From Diphasiastrum complanatum (taxonomy: Eukaryota > Streptophyta > Lycopodiopsida > Lycopodiales > Lycopodiaceae), in the NCBI GenBank assembly GCA_029204225.1, contig CM055106.1, positions 25,629,368 through 25,693,367 of the forward strand: DNA of 64,000 bases, in the 5' to 3' direction. The translations under genes were made by a program, and so were the position numbers. This document shows positions 33,481-45,335 of this stretch, piece by piece; positions within the stretch are counted from its first letter, which is position 1; each line of letters opens with the position of its first letter. Under the pieces are notes generated by a model that saw nothing but the letters and a program-made list of their open reading frames with translations, was not told the origin of the DNA and ran no database searches.

Positions 33481-33601
33481 TAACAGTTGTTTTTTTTTCT
33501 ATTGTTTTTCTTTACCTTCCTTTACTGCCTGCCTGCCATTTCAACAATTTTTTGCTATGTTTTCTTGTTCACACCATCAAGATACTATCAGATCAGGCAT
33601 A

Positions 33602-34574
33602 TGTAGAACAACTGATCAGACAAATCTTGATTCTAACAAAAAGCGCGCAGTTTACTTGACAAAGGATGAGAAAGAAATGAACGCGAACTCGAAACATTTC
33701 TATTCGTGACCAACTCGAAAAGATTTGTCAAGGATTCGAGAAATTTGTCGTGCAGTCAACTCGAAAGATTCGCGAAACAATTTCTTGTAGAAGCTCATGG
33801 ATTTCTTGTTGAAGCTCAAAGATTTGTGAACAAAATCTTGTCGCGAAGTATTCTGTTTTTTGTTCCAGCCTCAAATGTTGTGAAATTGTCGCGAACAATT
33901 CATGAAATCTTCTGGACTGTTTTTCAAGCTCACCTGTTCCAAAACTATCTCAAACATTGTGCAAAAGATTCTAGATTTCTTCTTCAAGCTCAAGAATTGT
34001 CATCTGTCGTGAACAATTCACAAAAGACAAAAATGTGTTGAAGAGACAAGTGTTGCGAACAATTCACGAAACACGAAGCTGAGACGAATAGATGAACTGT
34101 CACGAATTATTCGCGAACAAATTTTATTTGAGCCTAGAAACAAAGCATCTATTTGAATACAAACCACCATAAATAATTAGATATCTACCGTTATAACATT
34201 AAAATGCCAAAAGACCTGTAAATAAAAGGCCAAAAGACCTGTCTTGTAACAATATAAATACATGTGCACTACTCATTGTAACACACTCAATCAGAGACAC
34301 AACAACGAGATAAGACAGCAAGAGATGTATACTGATGAATCATATTCAGAGCTATAAAAATTCATTTTTGATCAATAGTTTCTTATTGTCTAAATTGTCT
34401 TAAGTTGTCTCTTACTTCCGCATATAATTTTTGCACGCATATTAAATTAGAACAAATACTGTTCTATTAGTACATAGATCAGATAAAATTGCGATTGAAG
34501 ACATTGATATTAGTTTGATTTATTCAAACTTGCATCGTGTTCTCTATGGAAGAATAATTACTATTTCTCCTACA
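33602..34574 (+). repeat. 5' LTR of Copia-A
   Basis: TGTAGAACAACTG...TCTCCTACA, 973 bp, with short inverted ends TGTAG/CTACA. It is preceded by GCATA (33597-33601) and followed by the primer site at 34576. The matching 3' LTR is at 42098-43045 and is followed by ACATA, one change from GCATA, giving a 5-bp target duplication. Confidence 0.9.
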
Positions 34575-34575
34575 G

Positions 34576-34588
34576 TGGTATCAGAGCC
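34576..34588 (+). other. Primer binding site of Copia-A
   Basis: TGGTATCAGAGCC one base after the LTR end, complementary to initiator Met-tRNA. Confidence 0.88.
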
Positions 34589-34689
34589 TATAGAATTAAA
34601 GTTGATACAGTGGTATCTTCGCATCCCTCTCAGCATTCTTCATACATCCATCAGTAAGCCACCATCTGGAGCTTATTTAGAATTAAAAG

Positions 34690-37360
34690 ATGTCGTCGAT
34701 CACCAGTATTCAAGCTAAAATCACTACAATCTTGGACCCAGAAGATTCAAACTACTTGATTTGAAAATTAAAGACTTCACTTTTATTGAAGGGCGAAGGT
34801 CTATGGCAATGAGTAGAATCAATTGAGGAGAAGCCATAAGCTACTCCTAGCAAAGAACTTCGAGAAGGAAGTTTAAAAAATGACAACGCTATAGCAATTA
34901 TTGCATTTTCAGTGCATGACAATATAATGCTAGATCTTACATCAATTTCAAATGCAAAGGATTTATGGGAAGAATTGCAAACCAAGAATGAGACACGATC
35001 TCGTAATCAGATCATGTTCTTGGAAGATCAATTAACTTACCTACAGTAAGACGACAAAGACCTGAACACATTCGTGCAAAAGATCAAAGATCTGTTTATT
35101 TCCTTGTAGAATTTTGGTGCATAAAGTACAAGTTCAGTTATTTTTTCTTCGAGCCCTAGCCAGGTCATTCCACACAACTCAAACCTTATTGGCGAAAGAT
35201 GCAACAATGACACTTCAAAAGGCAATAGATGGAGTTAAGGAGGAAGTAGAAGCTCTTGAATGCTATGATGACAATGGTGATTCAGAAAATGCTCTATTTA
35301 CTCAAAAGAATAAATCTTCTAAGAAGTCTAAGTTTAAGAGGAAATCGTCTAAGAAGAATGAGTCTAAGACTAATAAACAACAATCTGAAAAACAACAGAA
35401 GAATTCTGGTGATAAGAAGATCTGCAACAGATGCAGAAGATCAAGTCACACAGAAGAAAAGTGCTGGCTAAATCCAAAGATTGAATGCATTCATTGTCAT
35501 AAACGGGATCATGCAGCAAGAGACTGTTATCAGAATCCCAGAAACAAAAAGGAGCAGAATCAAAGCGAACCTTCATATTCAAACTATGTCGAAGACAAAG
35601 CAAAATGCTCCAGAGTAGCAGAAGACAAGGCAACAAGGAATTCAGCAGCTTATGTTAGTACTGATCTATGTTGTTCATCTAATTCAATTCTAGAAGTAGT
35701 ACTTGATTCGGGAGCCACCTCACATTTTGTTTCCTCAAAACAAATCTTGTCTGAGTACAAAAAGAAGAACTATTTGAGATTCATTATACTTGGAAGCGGT
35801 TCTAAACACGTGGTTGATTGAACTGGTGTATTATGTCTAGACATGAATCAGGGAGACATGAAACTGGAGGAAGTTCTCTATGTCCCTACTCTTGATAAAG
35901 ATCTTCTATCCATTGCTAAGATAGTCGATACAAGCATGTCGGTGACCTTCACAAAGAACTCTTGTAGACTGTTCGAGGAAGATTCTGATAACATGGTTGC
36001 TAAAGACAACAGAGAAGGAAATTTATATCACCTGAACATTCAAACAAGAATCAAACAAGTTACTCAAATTCAGAAATCAACCGATGTATTGTGGCACAAA
36101 AGGCTATGTCAGATAAACGTGGAAGCCTTGTACCAAGCCAACAAAAGTCAGAGAATTCAAGGAGTCAAAATCAAAAGTACATATATTCAAACTACCTACG
36201 AATCCTGTCTTACAGGCAGATGACGAGAACACCTTTCAGTAAGAATATTTATAAAGCAACTAAGGTACTTGAAATTGTGCTTTCAGATTTTTGTGGACCA
36301 TTCAGAGTATTGTCGTTGGGTGATGCAAAGTAGTTCATAACATTTATTTATGACTTTAGCAAGTTCATTGTAGTATACTTTATTCATACCAAATCTTAAG
36401 CTTTCGAAAAATTCGAATTGGGCTGAGAAGCAGACGTGTAATAAGTTGAAGCAAATTTACACAAATTGTGGAGGTGAGTACATTTCCAATGAATTCAAAG
36501 CTTACTGTACTGATCGAGGTATTATGCACACAAAAACTGCATCTTACACACCTGAGCACAATGGAATAGCTGAACGAGGAAACCGTACACTGATGGAAGT
36601 TGCAAGGTGTATGATGGCTCATGCAAAAGCATCAAAACAGTTGTGGGCAGAAGAAGTGGCTACATTAAATTATCTTCAGAATCGTATTCTGAAATCTCGA
36701 ATACCGGATAAGACCCCTCTTGAGATATGGTGGAAATCGAAGCCAAATCTTGCACATGTTCAGACATTTGGATGGCAGTATATATGCACATACCAGATAA
36801 GCTGAGAAAGAAACTCGATGAAAAGACAGAACAGGTTTTCTGGTAGGATTCGAGTTACATTCATCATATTATCGTGTTTATGTACCCAAAACTGGCAAGA
36901 TAAAACTTGTTCGAGATGTAAATTTGATTTGACGAAATACATAGCAGACAGTGATCTAGTTGGCTATGAAATTCTCAAAAATTATTATGAGCTACCAATG
37001 ACAACAGAAGAATAATAAGCAGAAGATGAAAGAGAGTTACCGAATTCAGAAGGAGGTCAAGATCGAGTGCCTGACAGACTCGAATCGCCAACTCAAATTC
37101 CAACAGAAAAGCTTGAATCAAAATCAAACTCAAAACCTACAGAATCGAACTCAAAACCACCTGTGAAAGGATCAGACAGACAACGAAAACCACCAGAAAG
37201 GTATGGTCAGAATGTTTTTAATACAGCCATTGAATTTTGTGGATTCTCTGGTGAATCTCAAACATTTGAGGAAGCTATAGATGGACCAAATAAAGATCGC
37301 TGGATTCAGGCAATGAAGGATGAAATGTCATCCATGTACAAGAACAATGTATGGACACTT
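34690..37360 (+). pseudogene. Copia-A gag-protease-integrase and RT start
   Basis: From ATG at 34690 the gag shows IQAKITTILDPEDSNYL and NAKDLWEELQTKNE. After frameshifts come a Lys/Ser-rich linker and two zinc knuckles (CNRCRRSSHTEEKC and CIHCHKRDHAARDC), then the protease motif VVLDSGATSHF, post-protease LYVPTLDKDLLSIAKI, and VLWHKRLCQINVEAL. Integrase has LSDFCGPF and NGIAERGN, but the middle catalytic Asp position reads YTNCGGEY, so Asp is Asn or lost. RT begins RWIQAMKDEMSSMYKNNVW and is cut at about 37360. In-frame stops are frequent; at 35107 a TAG stands where the duplicate at about 62253 keeps CAG. Confidence 0.88.
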
Positions 37361-37378
37361 GCTATTACCATCAAATGA

Positions 37379-40117
37379 ATTGTCCTAATGCTTTTGTTTG
37401 TTGTCATATGTATGGCCTTCTTTTTTGCATTACTAGTGCAGTTTTTCAGAATGTCAAGGATAAGCATGTTCGAGTGGATTGTTCATTTCTAGATGTTTCC
37501 AAGGGACATGAAGGAGAGCTTTATTGGCCCTCCACAATATCAATAGGTAAATAATTGTGCTAAATAGTGTGAATGAGTAGTTTATTTTAAGGAGGTTTGT
37601 AAATCTAACTTGTGGTGTTTGCAGATTGACTAGGGTATTTGTGCCGCACACATTGTCACATGACATGTATATGATGCAAAAGTTTGGACAAGCTGACAAA
37701 CATACCCTCTTAAAGCACCTACCAGCCAAAGATAGGAATTGGATGGAAGTTGAGATAAAGAAAGAGAGAAAAGGATCTCACAAACCCTGGTACAATGTGC
37801 CAATGGCTGTCCTTGCACAACTCGTATTCAAGGTATGTTTTCTAATGGTTTAAGATCAAGATATTTGAGGTGGGATACTTATTCATCGGAACTAACATCG
37901 TTGTCTATGCACAAGATGAATTTGATAGATTGGTACATGAGCATGACTCGGTGATTGATGGGCAGCATTTGACAGAAGAAGAACGTAAGGAACGCCATGA
38001 CATCGCTACATAGGTTTGTGACATCTCCTTCAATATTCTAGTGGAAAAACCTGTAATTGGTAAACACTAACAGTTTTTGCTTCCAAGCTATCAAAAAATC
38101 TATAAATAACAAGGCATATAAGTTGGCTATCATTGCCACGTAATAATAGCATCTTTCAAATGACACAAATTGACATATTGTCACAGGAAGAAAGAAGTCA
38201 TTGCGTTGCTTGGAGGAGACAAGCAACAAAGAGAAGCTATGGGTATGAGCTTCGATAACAAAAGCTTCAGATGGTACATGGTGAAGGAAACTTTTTGGTG
38301 GCAAATGATTGAAATGGCCAAGGGCATTGTCACGCAACTAGCCATGGCAAATGATGGCTCTTCACTTCCAGACGGACACAAGATCTTCTTCAGGAGACAA
38401 CACCAATTACACTTTCAACTTGCCTTTCCTAATTTGCAGAAAGAAATGAAGAATGCAGTTGGTGAGGATAAGCAACCAGAGCTAGTTTTGTGTGCTCGAA
38501 GGCTTGTCTACAGGTATGGTTCTACATAAGTAGTTGTCTACTTTTATTTGTCTGAATAGTTGTCATGGTACTACCATGACTTTCACATTCTGAAGCTTTA
38601 TACCTTGTCTAAAATAATCAAATTGTTGCAGATGGTTGACCTCATTGCTCAAAGAGAAGACTATAACAAACTATCCAATTGAGGTAACTAACTGGCTAGT
38701 GATCGATGGACCCTAGAGCATGTTTCCACTTGAGTGGAACGACATGGATATCACTTCTTGGGAGCGTAACTGGTGTCCTTGGTGGTTGGATTACCCAACA
38801 GGCCAAGTTCCCCCTTATGAGAGAGATCTGCATGCGAGGACGCAAGCAATGATACAAGGCAAAAGACGAAACACCCAAGAACCTGAACAAGGGTCAGCCT
38901 CCAAGAGAAAGGTATTAGCTAGACAACGAAGACCTGAGCAATGATCTAAGAGATTCTTAGATGTGGAGGCTGGAGAGGATTTGCATGATTCTCACATGCT
39001 CTCATCCGACGACACGCCAGTGGATGCAACCATTGCAGATTATGTGGCTACGAGCCCGGGTTATTTCTCGACTGACTAGCTTTAGTTTTCTGGAATTGTC
39101 ACCATTAAGCATCACTTTTAATTTTGTTGTTTATGATTCCCATTTCATTCCAACTTGTCTTGTCAGACACATCAAGGTTTGCAAGGCAAGGTGTGTGTTG
39201 TCTTGTGTGACATACGCAAGATTGCACGCAAGAAAAAAAGCAGTGCTGCCAAAAAGGTGCGAGAATTTTGCACTCGCAACCTCGCGACATGCTTGACCGT
39301 AAATGGAATCCTAGCTAAATCTGCAGTGGCGCTAGTCTTGGCAGATTTTTCGACTTCTCTACCAGTCAAACACTTTGAGGGTGACGAGGGTGTTCCAGCT
39401 TGGAACAAGTTTTCTCCTTATCTGGCCGCAACAGTATTTGAAATTGCAACAAAGTATGTCGCAGACCAAGGATGGTTTGTTTATACATGCATCCTTGAGC
39501 ACTTTCCAATTGTACACTCATTCGCCGAGTCATTTGGACTTGTGCTACATCGTTGCTTGAACGTGCTGGTCAAAGCGGCCTACACCAGGCATGATCCATA
39601 CGAGGAGGTAATCACTCTTTTGTCACAAACAAGTTTGAATAGGCACATTGTTTTTCTAGCATAATAACCATAAGATGTTTTTCTCTTCAGGTTGTCTTTC
39701 TGCAAATGCCATTGTACCATCGAGTTGGGTGTCCCGCGCCTACCTACAAGAGATCTATTGACAAAAAGGCAAATTGGGTATTGGACCTTTATGGGAGTTC
39801 AATTACTGAAGTAAATGGCATTGTTTGTCGTGGCGGTGCCGAGAGGTCTCCAGGTTTTTGTAGGTACATCCAAGAAATAAATTGGGTGCAAATTGGGTGC
39901 ATTTTTATGTTCGTTTACTTGATGACTCTGCTACACTTTCCGCATTTGCAGGTTTTTGGTGGAGATGTTAACCAATCCGGGTGACATCATTATGGATCTA
40001 TTTTCTGCAACTGGAAATATGGGACGTCAAGCTGGATCTTTAAATAGGGATTGCATATGTATTGAGCAGGACCAGTGGTTGTTTGTCACTTTTTTGTTGC
40101 CTATGGAGAGTAGTTAG
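37379..40117 (+). pseudogene. Intron-containing DNA amino-methyltransferase-like gene inside Copia-A
   Basis: The C-terminal half joins cleanly by GT-AG introns at 38514-38631, 39608-39690 and 39864-39951, each keeping the frame. Exon 39167-39607 holds VALVLADFSTSL, FEIATKYVADQGWFVYTCI and FGLVLHRCLNVLVKA, which resemble the catalytic-loop to motif VI part of beta-class N4C/N6A methyltransferases. The last exons carry NPGDIIMDLFSATGNMGRQAG and RDCICIEQD, resembling the SAM-binding motif (DPFAGSGTTG...CIGIE). Motif order, catalytic before SAM site, fits the beta class. The (D/S)PP(Y/W) position reads DFST and stops lie at 37998, 38711 and 38941 or nearby, so activity is unlikely. Upstream exons (37379-38513) show SFLDVSKGHEGELYWP, VPHTLSHDMYMMQKFG and RWYMVKETFWW but do not join in one frame. 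What the N-terminal part does is unknown. Confidence 0.6.
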
Positions 40118-41257
40118 TGTTAGGCTAAAAAAAATCATCATGGACTAATTCGAAACTTTCCAGCTGCCAACTGCTTTTGAGTTTATGGTCTTTTGAACAA
40201 TCTTAAAAGAATATTGCATGAATATCTCTTTCAGTCCAATTTGTGGTTTTGATGTTATTAGTAACTAATTGATGGCAAAAAAGTACACTATTAAATTAAT
40301 TAGTGTCGTATATTGAAAATCATCATGCGCAAGAGTTTGTCTTATTGTCTTACTACAAAAGATTTATTTTCTCCACCACCTTTCAAACTGATCCAGAACT
40401 ATCTCAAGCTATTAAGTAACATTGAAGAAGATGTCCCTAACTAGGTTCAAATTTACCTTTATCTACATCTGATTCACCTTCTTGTAAACTTACCTTCAGG
40501 CTGCTTACATTTAATCCAAGTCTTGATTAGTGCATGCTGAGTAGCGTCTCTACATTAGAATATGTAAATGGTATAAGAGAATGTAAGTTGTGTGAGTCAA
40601 TTTTTCTAACAATAAGTATTTCTGTACATTTATTCTCTGGAGTTGCTATTCTGAATATTTTTGTTTGATGAATTGTATCACAGATGCTATTACAGCTCTT
40701 TGCTTGATACACCTAATAATCTTTATAGGGTAGGTCGTTAGCAGAGGAGAAGTGCTTTTCCATTACATCCAATCGATTTGTATGTGGCTTGGTGCAAATC
40801 CCGACATATACCCTAAACCTTTATAAAATGAGTCCATCGCTATGAAGATGTGTCTCATTCAACTTCTCGTCTCTCTTGGGAACCAAAGTTAATGACTCAG
40901 GTAGAAGTATTCTTCTTGGGCCTCCAGGATTTCTCCATACTGGGAGTAGTGACACTAGTGTAGCATTTACAAGTAGGCAGACTTCCTGAAAAGGTGAGGC
41001 CTATTTGCTCAGTATGCTGTGCATATGAACGTGAAGCTTTTTACTGTTAGTAAGCCCGTCCTTGGTTATGTAGTGGAAACCATATCTATCATGGTAGGTA
41101 GGTCTCTTGGGTCTAGAGTCCCATGTTACAACTAATGGTTGTCTTCTTATGCTCCTTATATTGTACCATTTTTTGATGTCTTGAATGGGTGCTAGAAAAG
41201 CTCGCTTCAAGGACAAAAAAGCTTGCTCTGAAAAGCTCGCCAAAAAGCATTCCCCCT
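40118..41257 (+). other. 3' flank of the methyltransferase-like gene, non-coding
   Basis: No supported gene. Near 41190-41245 the word AAAAGCT(C/T)GC occurs three times. The foreign segment ends at about 41257, where Copia-A RT sequence resumes (AGAGATAAGTTAATTTCAG). No target duplication or terminal repeat is visible at either insert edge. Confidence 0.5.
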
Positions 41258-42089
41258 TCTCAAGAAGAGATAAGTTAATTTCAGATGTCAAAAGAGACAT
41301 TTCTGAAATATTTGAGATTGCTGACCTAGGAGAAGCTAAAATATATCTAGTCTTGCAGATCGTGAGAGACTTTGAAGGTGGTAAGTTGTATCTTCACCAA
41401 CAAAAGTACACTCAAAAGATTATTGAAGACTTCAACATGCTCGAATGCAAAGGTGTGCATACTCTCATGATACTTGGAACAATACTGAACAAGGCAGATT
41501 GTCCGCAAACTCTCGAGGAAGAGGAACGAATTGCCAAAACACCTTGTCATAGGCTGATTGGTTCATTGTTATATCTAGTAGACAGCACCAAACCTGATAT
41601 AGCATTTGTAGTATATAGACTGAGCCAATATAATCCGAACCCAGGATCGTTACATTGGAAGCTGGCAAAGAGAGTACTACAATATCTCTAGGAAATGAAA
41701 GACTATGGACTGTGTTATTCGAAGGAAGCTGGATTTCACATCAAATCTTTCCATAAAGTTGAATATGTAGTAGCAACCAAGATGGCAAACAAGCTGATCT
41801 GGATTAAATAGATATGGAATATTTTGATGAATCTAGTTCTAAACCTTACGTTTTGTTAATGGATAATACTTCAGCAATCTATCTTACGAAAGATCCTGTA
41901 TTTCACTCAAAAACAAAGCACATAGCTAACAAGTATCATATGATTCGGAACTTAGTCGAGAAGAAAATACTGAGGACAGTCTTCGTACCCATAGAGGAAA
42001 CGACAGCTGATATCTTTACAAAGCCATTAAGTAAAGCTTTGTTCGAGAAGCAGCGAAGAAGATTGGGGTTAATCCAACTGGCACTTTGA
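41258..42089 (+). pseudogene. Copia-A RT end and RNase H
   Basis: RT resumes at RDKLISDVKRDISEIFEIADL, followed by FEGGKLYLHQQKYTQKIIEDF and [20 protein letters not shown]. After stops, RNase H shows LLMDNTSAIYLTKDPVFHSK, TKHIANKYHMIRNLVEKKI and ETTADIFTKPLSKALFEK. About 0.5 kb of RT, including the catalytic YVDD box, is missing and replaced by the insert on the left, as judged against the copy at 55738-57582. A polypurine tract TTGAGAGGGAGC (42086-42097) follows. Confidence 0.88.
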
Positions 42090-42097
42090 GAGGGAGC

Positions 42098-43045
42098 GGT
42101 AGAATAACTGATCCGCAGATCTTGATTCTACCAACAAAGCGTCCAGTTTACTTGAAAAAGGATGAGAAAGAAAAGAACGTGAACTTGAAACATTTCTATT
42201 CCTGACCAACTCGAAAAGATTTGGAAAGGATTTGCGAAATTTGACTTACATTCAACTCGAAAGATTCGCGAAACAGTTTCTTGTAAAAGCTCGTGGCTTT
42301 CTTGTTGAAGCTCGAACGATTCGCAAACAGAATCTTGTCGCAAAATATTTTGTTTCCTGTTCAAGCCTTAGATGTCACAAACAATTCGCAAAATTTTCTG
42401 TATTGTTCTTCAAGCTCACTTGTCATGAAACTATCTTGAATAGTTCGCAAAATATTCTAGATTTCTTCTTCAAGCTCAAGAATTGTCAGCTGTCGTGAAC
42501 AATTTGCAAACGACAAAAATGTCGTGAAGAGACAAGTGTTGCAAACAATTCGTGAAACACGAAGCTGAGATGAAGAGATTAACTATCGCAAATTATTCGC
42601 GAACAGATTTTATTTGGGCCTAGAAATAAAGTGTCTATTTGAATATCAACCATGATAAACGGTTAAATATCTACTGTTACAGCATTAAAAGGCCAACATA
42701 TGTAAATAAAAGGCCAAAAGACCTGTCCTGTAACAATATAAATACATGTGCACTACTCATTGTAACACACTCAGTCAGAGACACAACAGCGAGATAAGAC
42801 AACAAGAGATGTATATTGATGAATCAGATTCAGAGTTTTTGATCAATAGTTTCTTATTGTCTAAATTGTCTTAAGTTGGCTTTTACTTTCGCATATGATT
42901 TTCGCACGCATATTCAATCAGAACAAATACTATTCTATTTGAACATAGATTAGATAAACTCGTGATTGAAGACATTGAAATTAGTTTGATTTATTCAAAC
43001 TTGCATCATGTTCTCTGTGGAAGAATAATTACTCTTTTTCCTACA
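42098..43045 (+). repeat. 3' LTR of Copia-A
   Basis: Starts GGTAGAATAACTGATC (TG changed to GG) directly after the polypurine tract and ends TTTTTCCTACA. It pairs with the 5' LTR at 33602 but is visibly diverged from it, so the insertion is old. Right flank ACATA. Confidence 0.85.
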
Positions 43046-44541
43046 ACATACAATCAGTCTTTTTATGAGAAAACCACAACAATCATTCTTTCAGAAGATT
43101 TGTCTCAGACCATCTCAGGTAGAATTCACCTGACCCCTTTTTCTAGTGCACGATTCATTTTTAGTCTCCACGAATTCTGTCTCAGAGACAAACTTTCCAA
43201 AAACATAAAAAATTTAGTTTTTTGCATCATATACCCACTGACAAAATTTGCAGACAATTCGCTGAAGCTCGGAATACTTTCCATGATTTCTTTGACATTT
43301 CCATGAATTTTGATTAGACACATTTTTGTACTGTCAGATATTTAACCTATTTTGAGACACAAAAATCACTTACATGAGTTCGCCAACCCTCAAAACACTG
43401 CCTCAAAATTCATGACCATCATTACAAAATCATGGACATTGAGGACGATTTCTGAGTAGATTTGCGAATTCCTGACAAAAAAGTCTATAAATAGACCTCC
43501 ACCCTTCTCTCCACGAATCCATTCTAGAGTTCTACTCTCAAGTTCATGCGAGAATTTTCGAAAATTTTCAAACCTTCCAGAACACTCTAGAATCACTATT
43601 ATCGTGGCCTCTTGGGATCCGGCACTTTCTCTACATCACCGTAAGGTGTCAAAGCCTTACACGACGACTTATTCTTACTAGAGGTCAAGAACCACACCGA
43701 GACAGTACGATTAGCCAATGACCTTTTTTTTCATCTTGGTTTTAAACTCTTGCATCTTCCGGAACAACAACATGAGAGCCTTATCTTGCAACTCTTGCAT
43801 CTTATCTGTGCTGCCTATTCTTCCTACTCTGATGAATTCCACACTATTGATATTTCGTCCAAGATGGCAGCTACGTGACTATTGATATTATACCATCCAG
43901 GATCTAACTGATCGGCTTTCCCAATTTTGGCGAGTTAATCCATGGTAAGGGCACTAGCTATGACACGAACTATTTCAAAAAGTTCCTTCTAGACGACGAC
44001 AAAACTATCGCTCACACCCACAATGGCATTGCCACGAAACTTATCAAAGATTCCAAGCTACCAGGAGCCACAAAGATCTTTCTGATTCTAATGGAGGTCC
44101 ACATAGTCCGCATGGATCACATTCCCCCAAGCGATCTTTTTGCGCTGATAGATCGATACCCTCAACACATACACTCAATAGCAGTAGCAGATGCTCAGCC
44201 ACCTAAAAAACCAGCTCTAGTTGGAAATCTCTAACATGCAAACCGTCATCGACAACCTCACACCAGAACGAGACGAGGCCGTAGTAGATGCCCAAGTCAC
44301 ACGTTCCGCTATGAAGGAACAACTAGAACTGATCAATTTCAGTGACTGCGCACCACCAGCTATTCCTGAGGGAACCCAAATTCCAGTGGTGGCATATCAG
44401 CTGTTGGCCCAAAAGTTGAAAGCCATGATGGAGCAGCACACCAAACTCCAACAATCATACACTGTTTCCATCGAGGCCCTCAACCAACACATAGCCACCT
44501 TGGAAGAATGATTGAAGGTGGCCGCTTAGTCCACACTTTTT
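43046..44541 (+). pseudogene. B segment, left part (copy iii), with TATA box
   Basis: Begins at the ACATA/GCATA joint. TATA box TATAAATA at 43486-43493 is followed by leader and B coding-like text: GELIHGK, HTHNGIATKLIKD, MEVHIVRMDHIPPSDLFAL; then, after a deletion of the Pro-rich part, a 96-codon frame (44221-44511) with NMQTVIDNLTPERDEAVVDA and KLKAMMEQHTKLQQSY, a probable coiled coil. B-ORF1 upstream (HLGFNLLHLPEQQHES region) and two stops shared with other copies are present. Function unknown. Copia-C interrupts it at 44541/44542. Confidence 0.65.
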
Positions 44542-45335
44542 TGTTAAAATTGAAAAACAATCCATATTGATTTCTTGGCTTGCTACACATGTTGTACCAT
44601 GCAAGTATGTAGCTCATTAATGAAAAATGCCAAGTTTGGCCTACATAGAACTCGAGCTACATGGTTATGTATTATCTAGGTTGATATATGCAACTTGCAT
44701 ATAGTTTGTAGACATAGAATTAGCATGATTATGCTTGTAGAAACTCGTGGCAACTCACATGCATAAATTGTAAGTGATCTATAGTGACATGCAAGGCATG
44801 CACAAAGTTTAATGGACACATGCATGATGATTTGGACATTTCTAGTTAGAACTAGTACACTTGTCAAAAGTCGGTAGAATTTCATGCATGACAAGTGACA
44901 AATGTCACATAGACTCTAGATGTCACTCTAGATGTCATTTTGGAGTGGATAGATATGGTTCTACCTCGAGCTATCTCAATCTCCATAAATATGTGTAGCT
45001 CTCCACACAATCAATGATGAAGAACCAAGGTTTTGTAGCTATCTCATGCCATTTTGGATCTAAACAAATATTGCTTGTTAGCTCTCTAGCTCTCTCTCTC
45101 TAACTCGTGTTGAGGCTAATGCTCATACATTGAATCTTGTAGTTTTATTCATTCTTTGATTCATTGCTATTATATTTTGTTGATTAGCATGCTAGATTGT
45201 GAATTAGCCATTTCTTCTGAACTAGATTTTGTTGATCAATCTAGAATCAGGTTATAGTGCCAATTACAAAGCCTAATTAAGATCAGTCACTCTTGTGGAC
45301 ATTTCCCACACGTGTGAATTCTGGAAATTTTGTCA
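44542..45335 (+). repeat. 5' LTR of Copia-C
   Basis: 794 bp. Contains a CT-rich microsatellite (TAGCTCTCTCTCTCTAAC, about 45088) and CACACGTGTG 30 bp from its 3' end. Confidence 0.92.

Larger units (their letters stand above)
32379..36373 (+). repeat. Direct duplication of about 4.0 kb, copy 1
   Basis: Matches 59529-63529 nearly base for base, from the word AGCTCAAAAGGCTTATGCTC to AAGTTCATTGTAG. It includes an inverted Gypsy gag start, the Gypsy integrase, a Copia-A 5' LTR and Copia-A gag to integrase. Both copies share the same gag/INT inversion joint, so they descend from one already rearranged ancestor. Confidence 0.85.

Noticed and set aside
34690-37360. Active Copia-A
   Set aside because: Multiple stops, frameshifts and loss of the integrase middle Asp rule out activity.
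37831-37860. A 28-bp intron joining two early exons of the methyltransferase-like gene
   Set aside because: Too short for a plant intron. More likely a deletion or exon decay, so I did not join these exons.
37361-41257. Helitron as the carrier of the methyltransferase-like insert
   Set aside because: The edges lack a 5' TC and 3' CTRR with hairpin, and host RT sequence was deleted, which simple Helitron insertion does not do.
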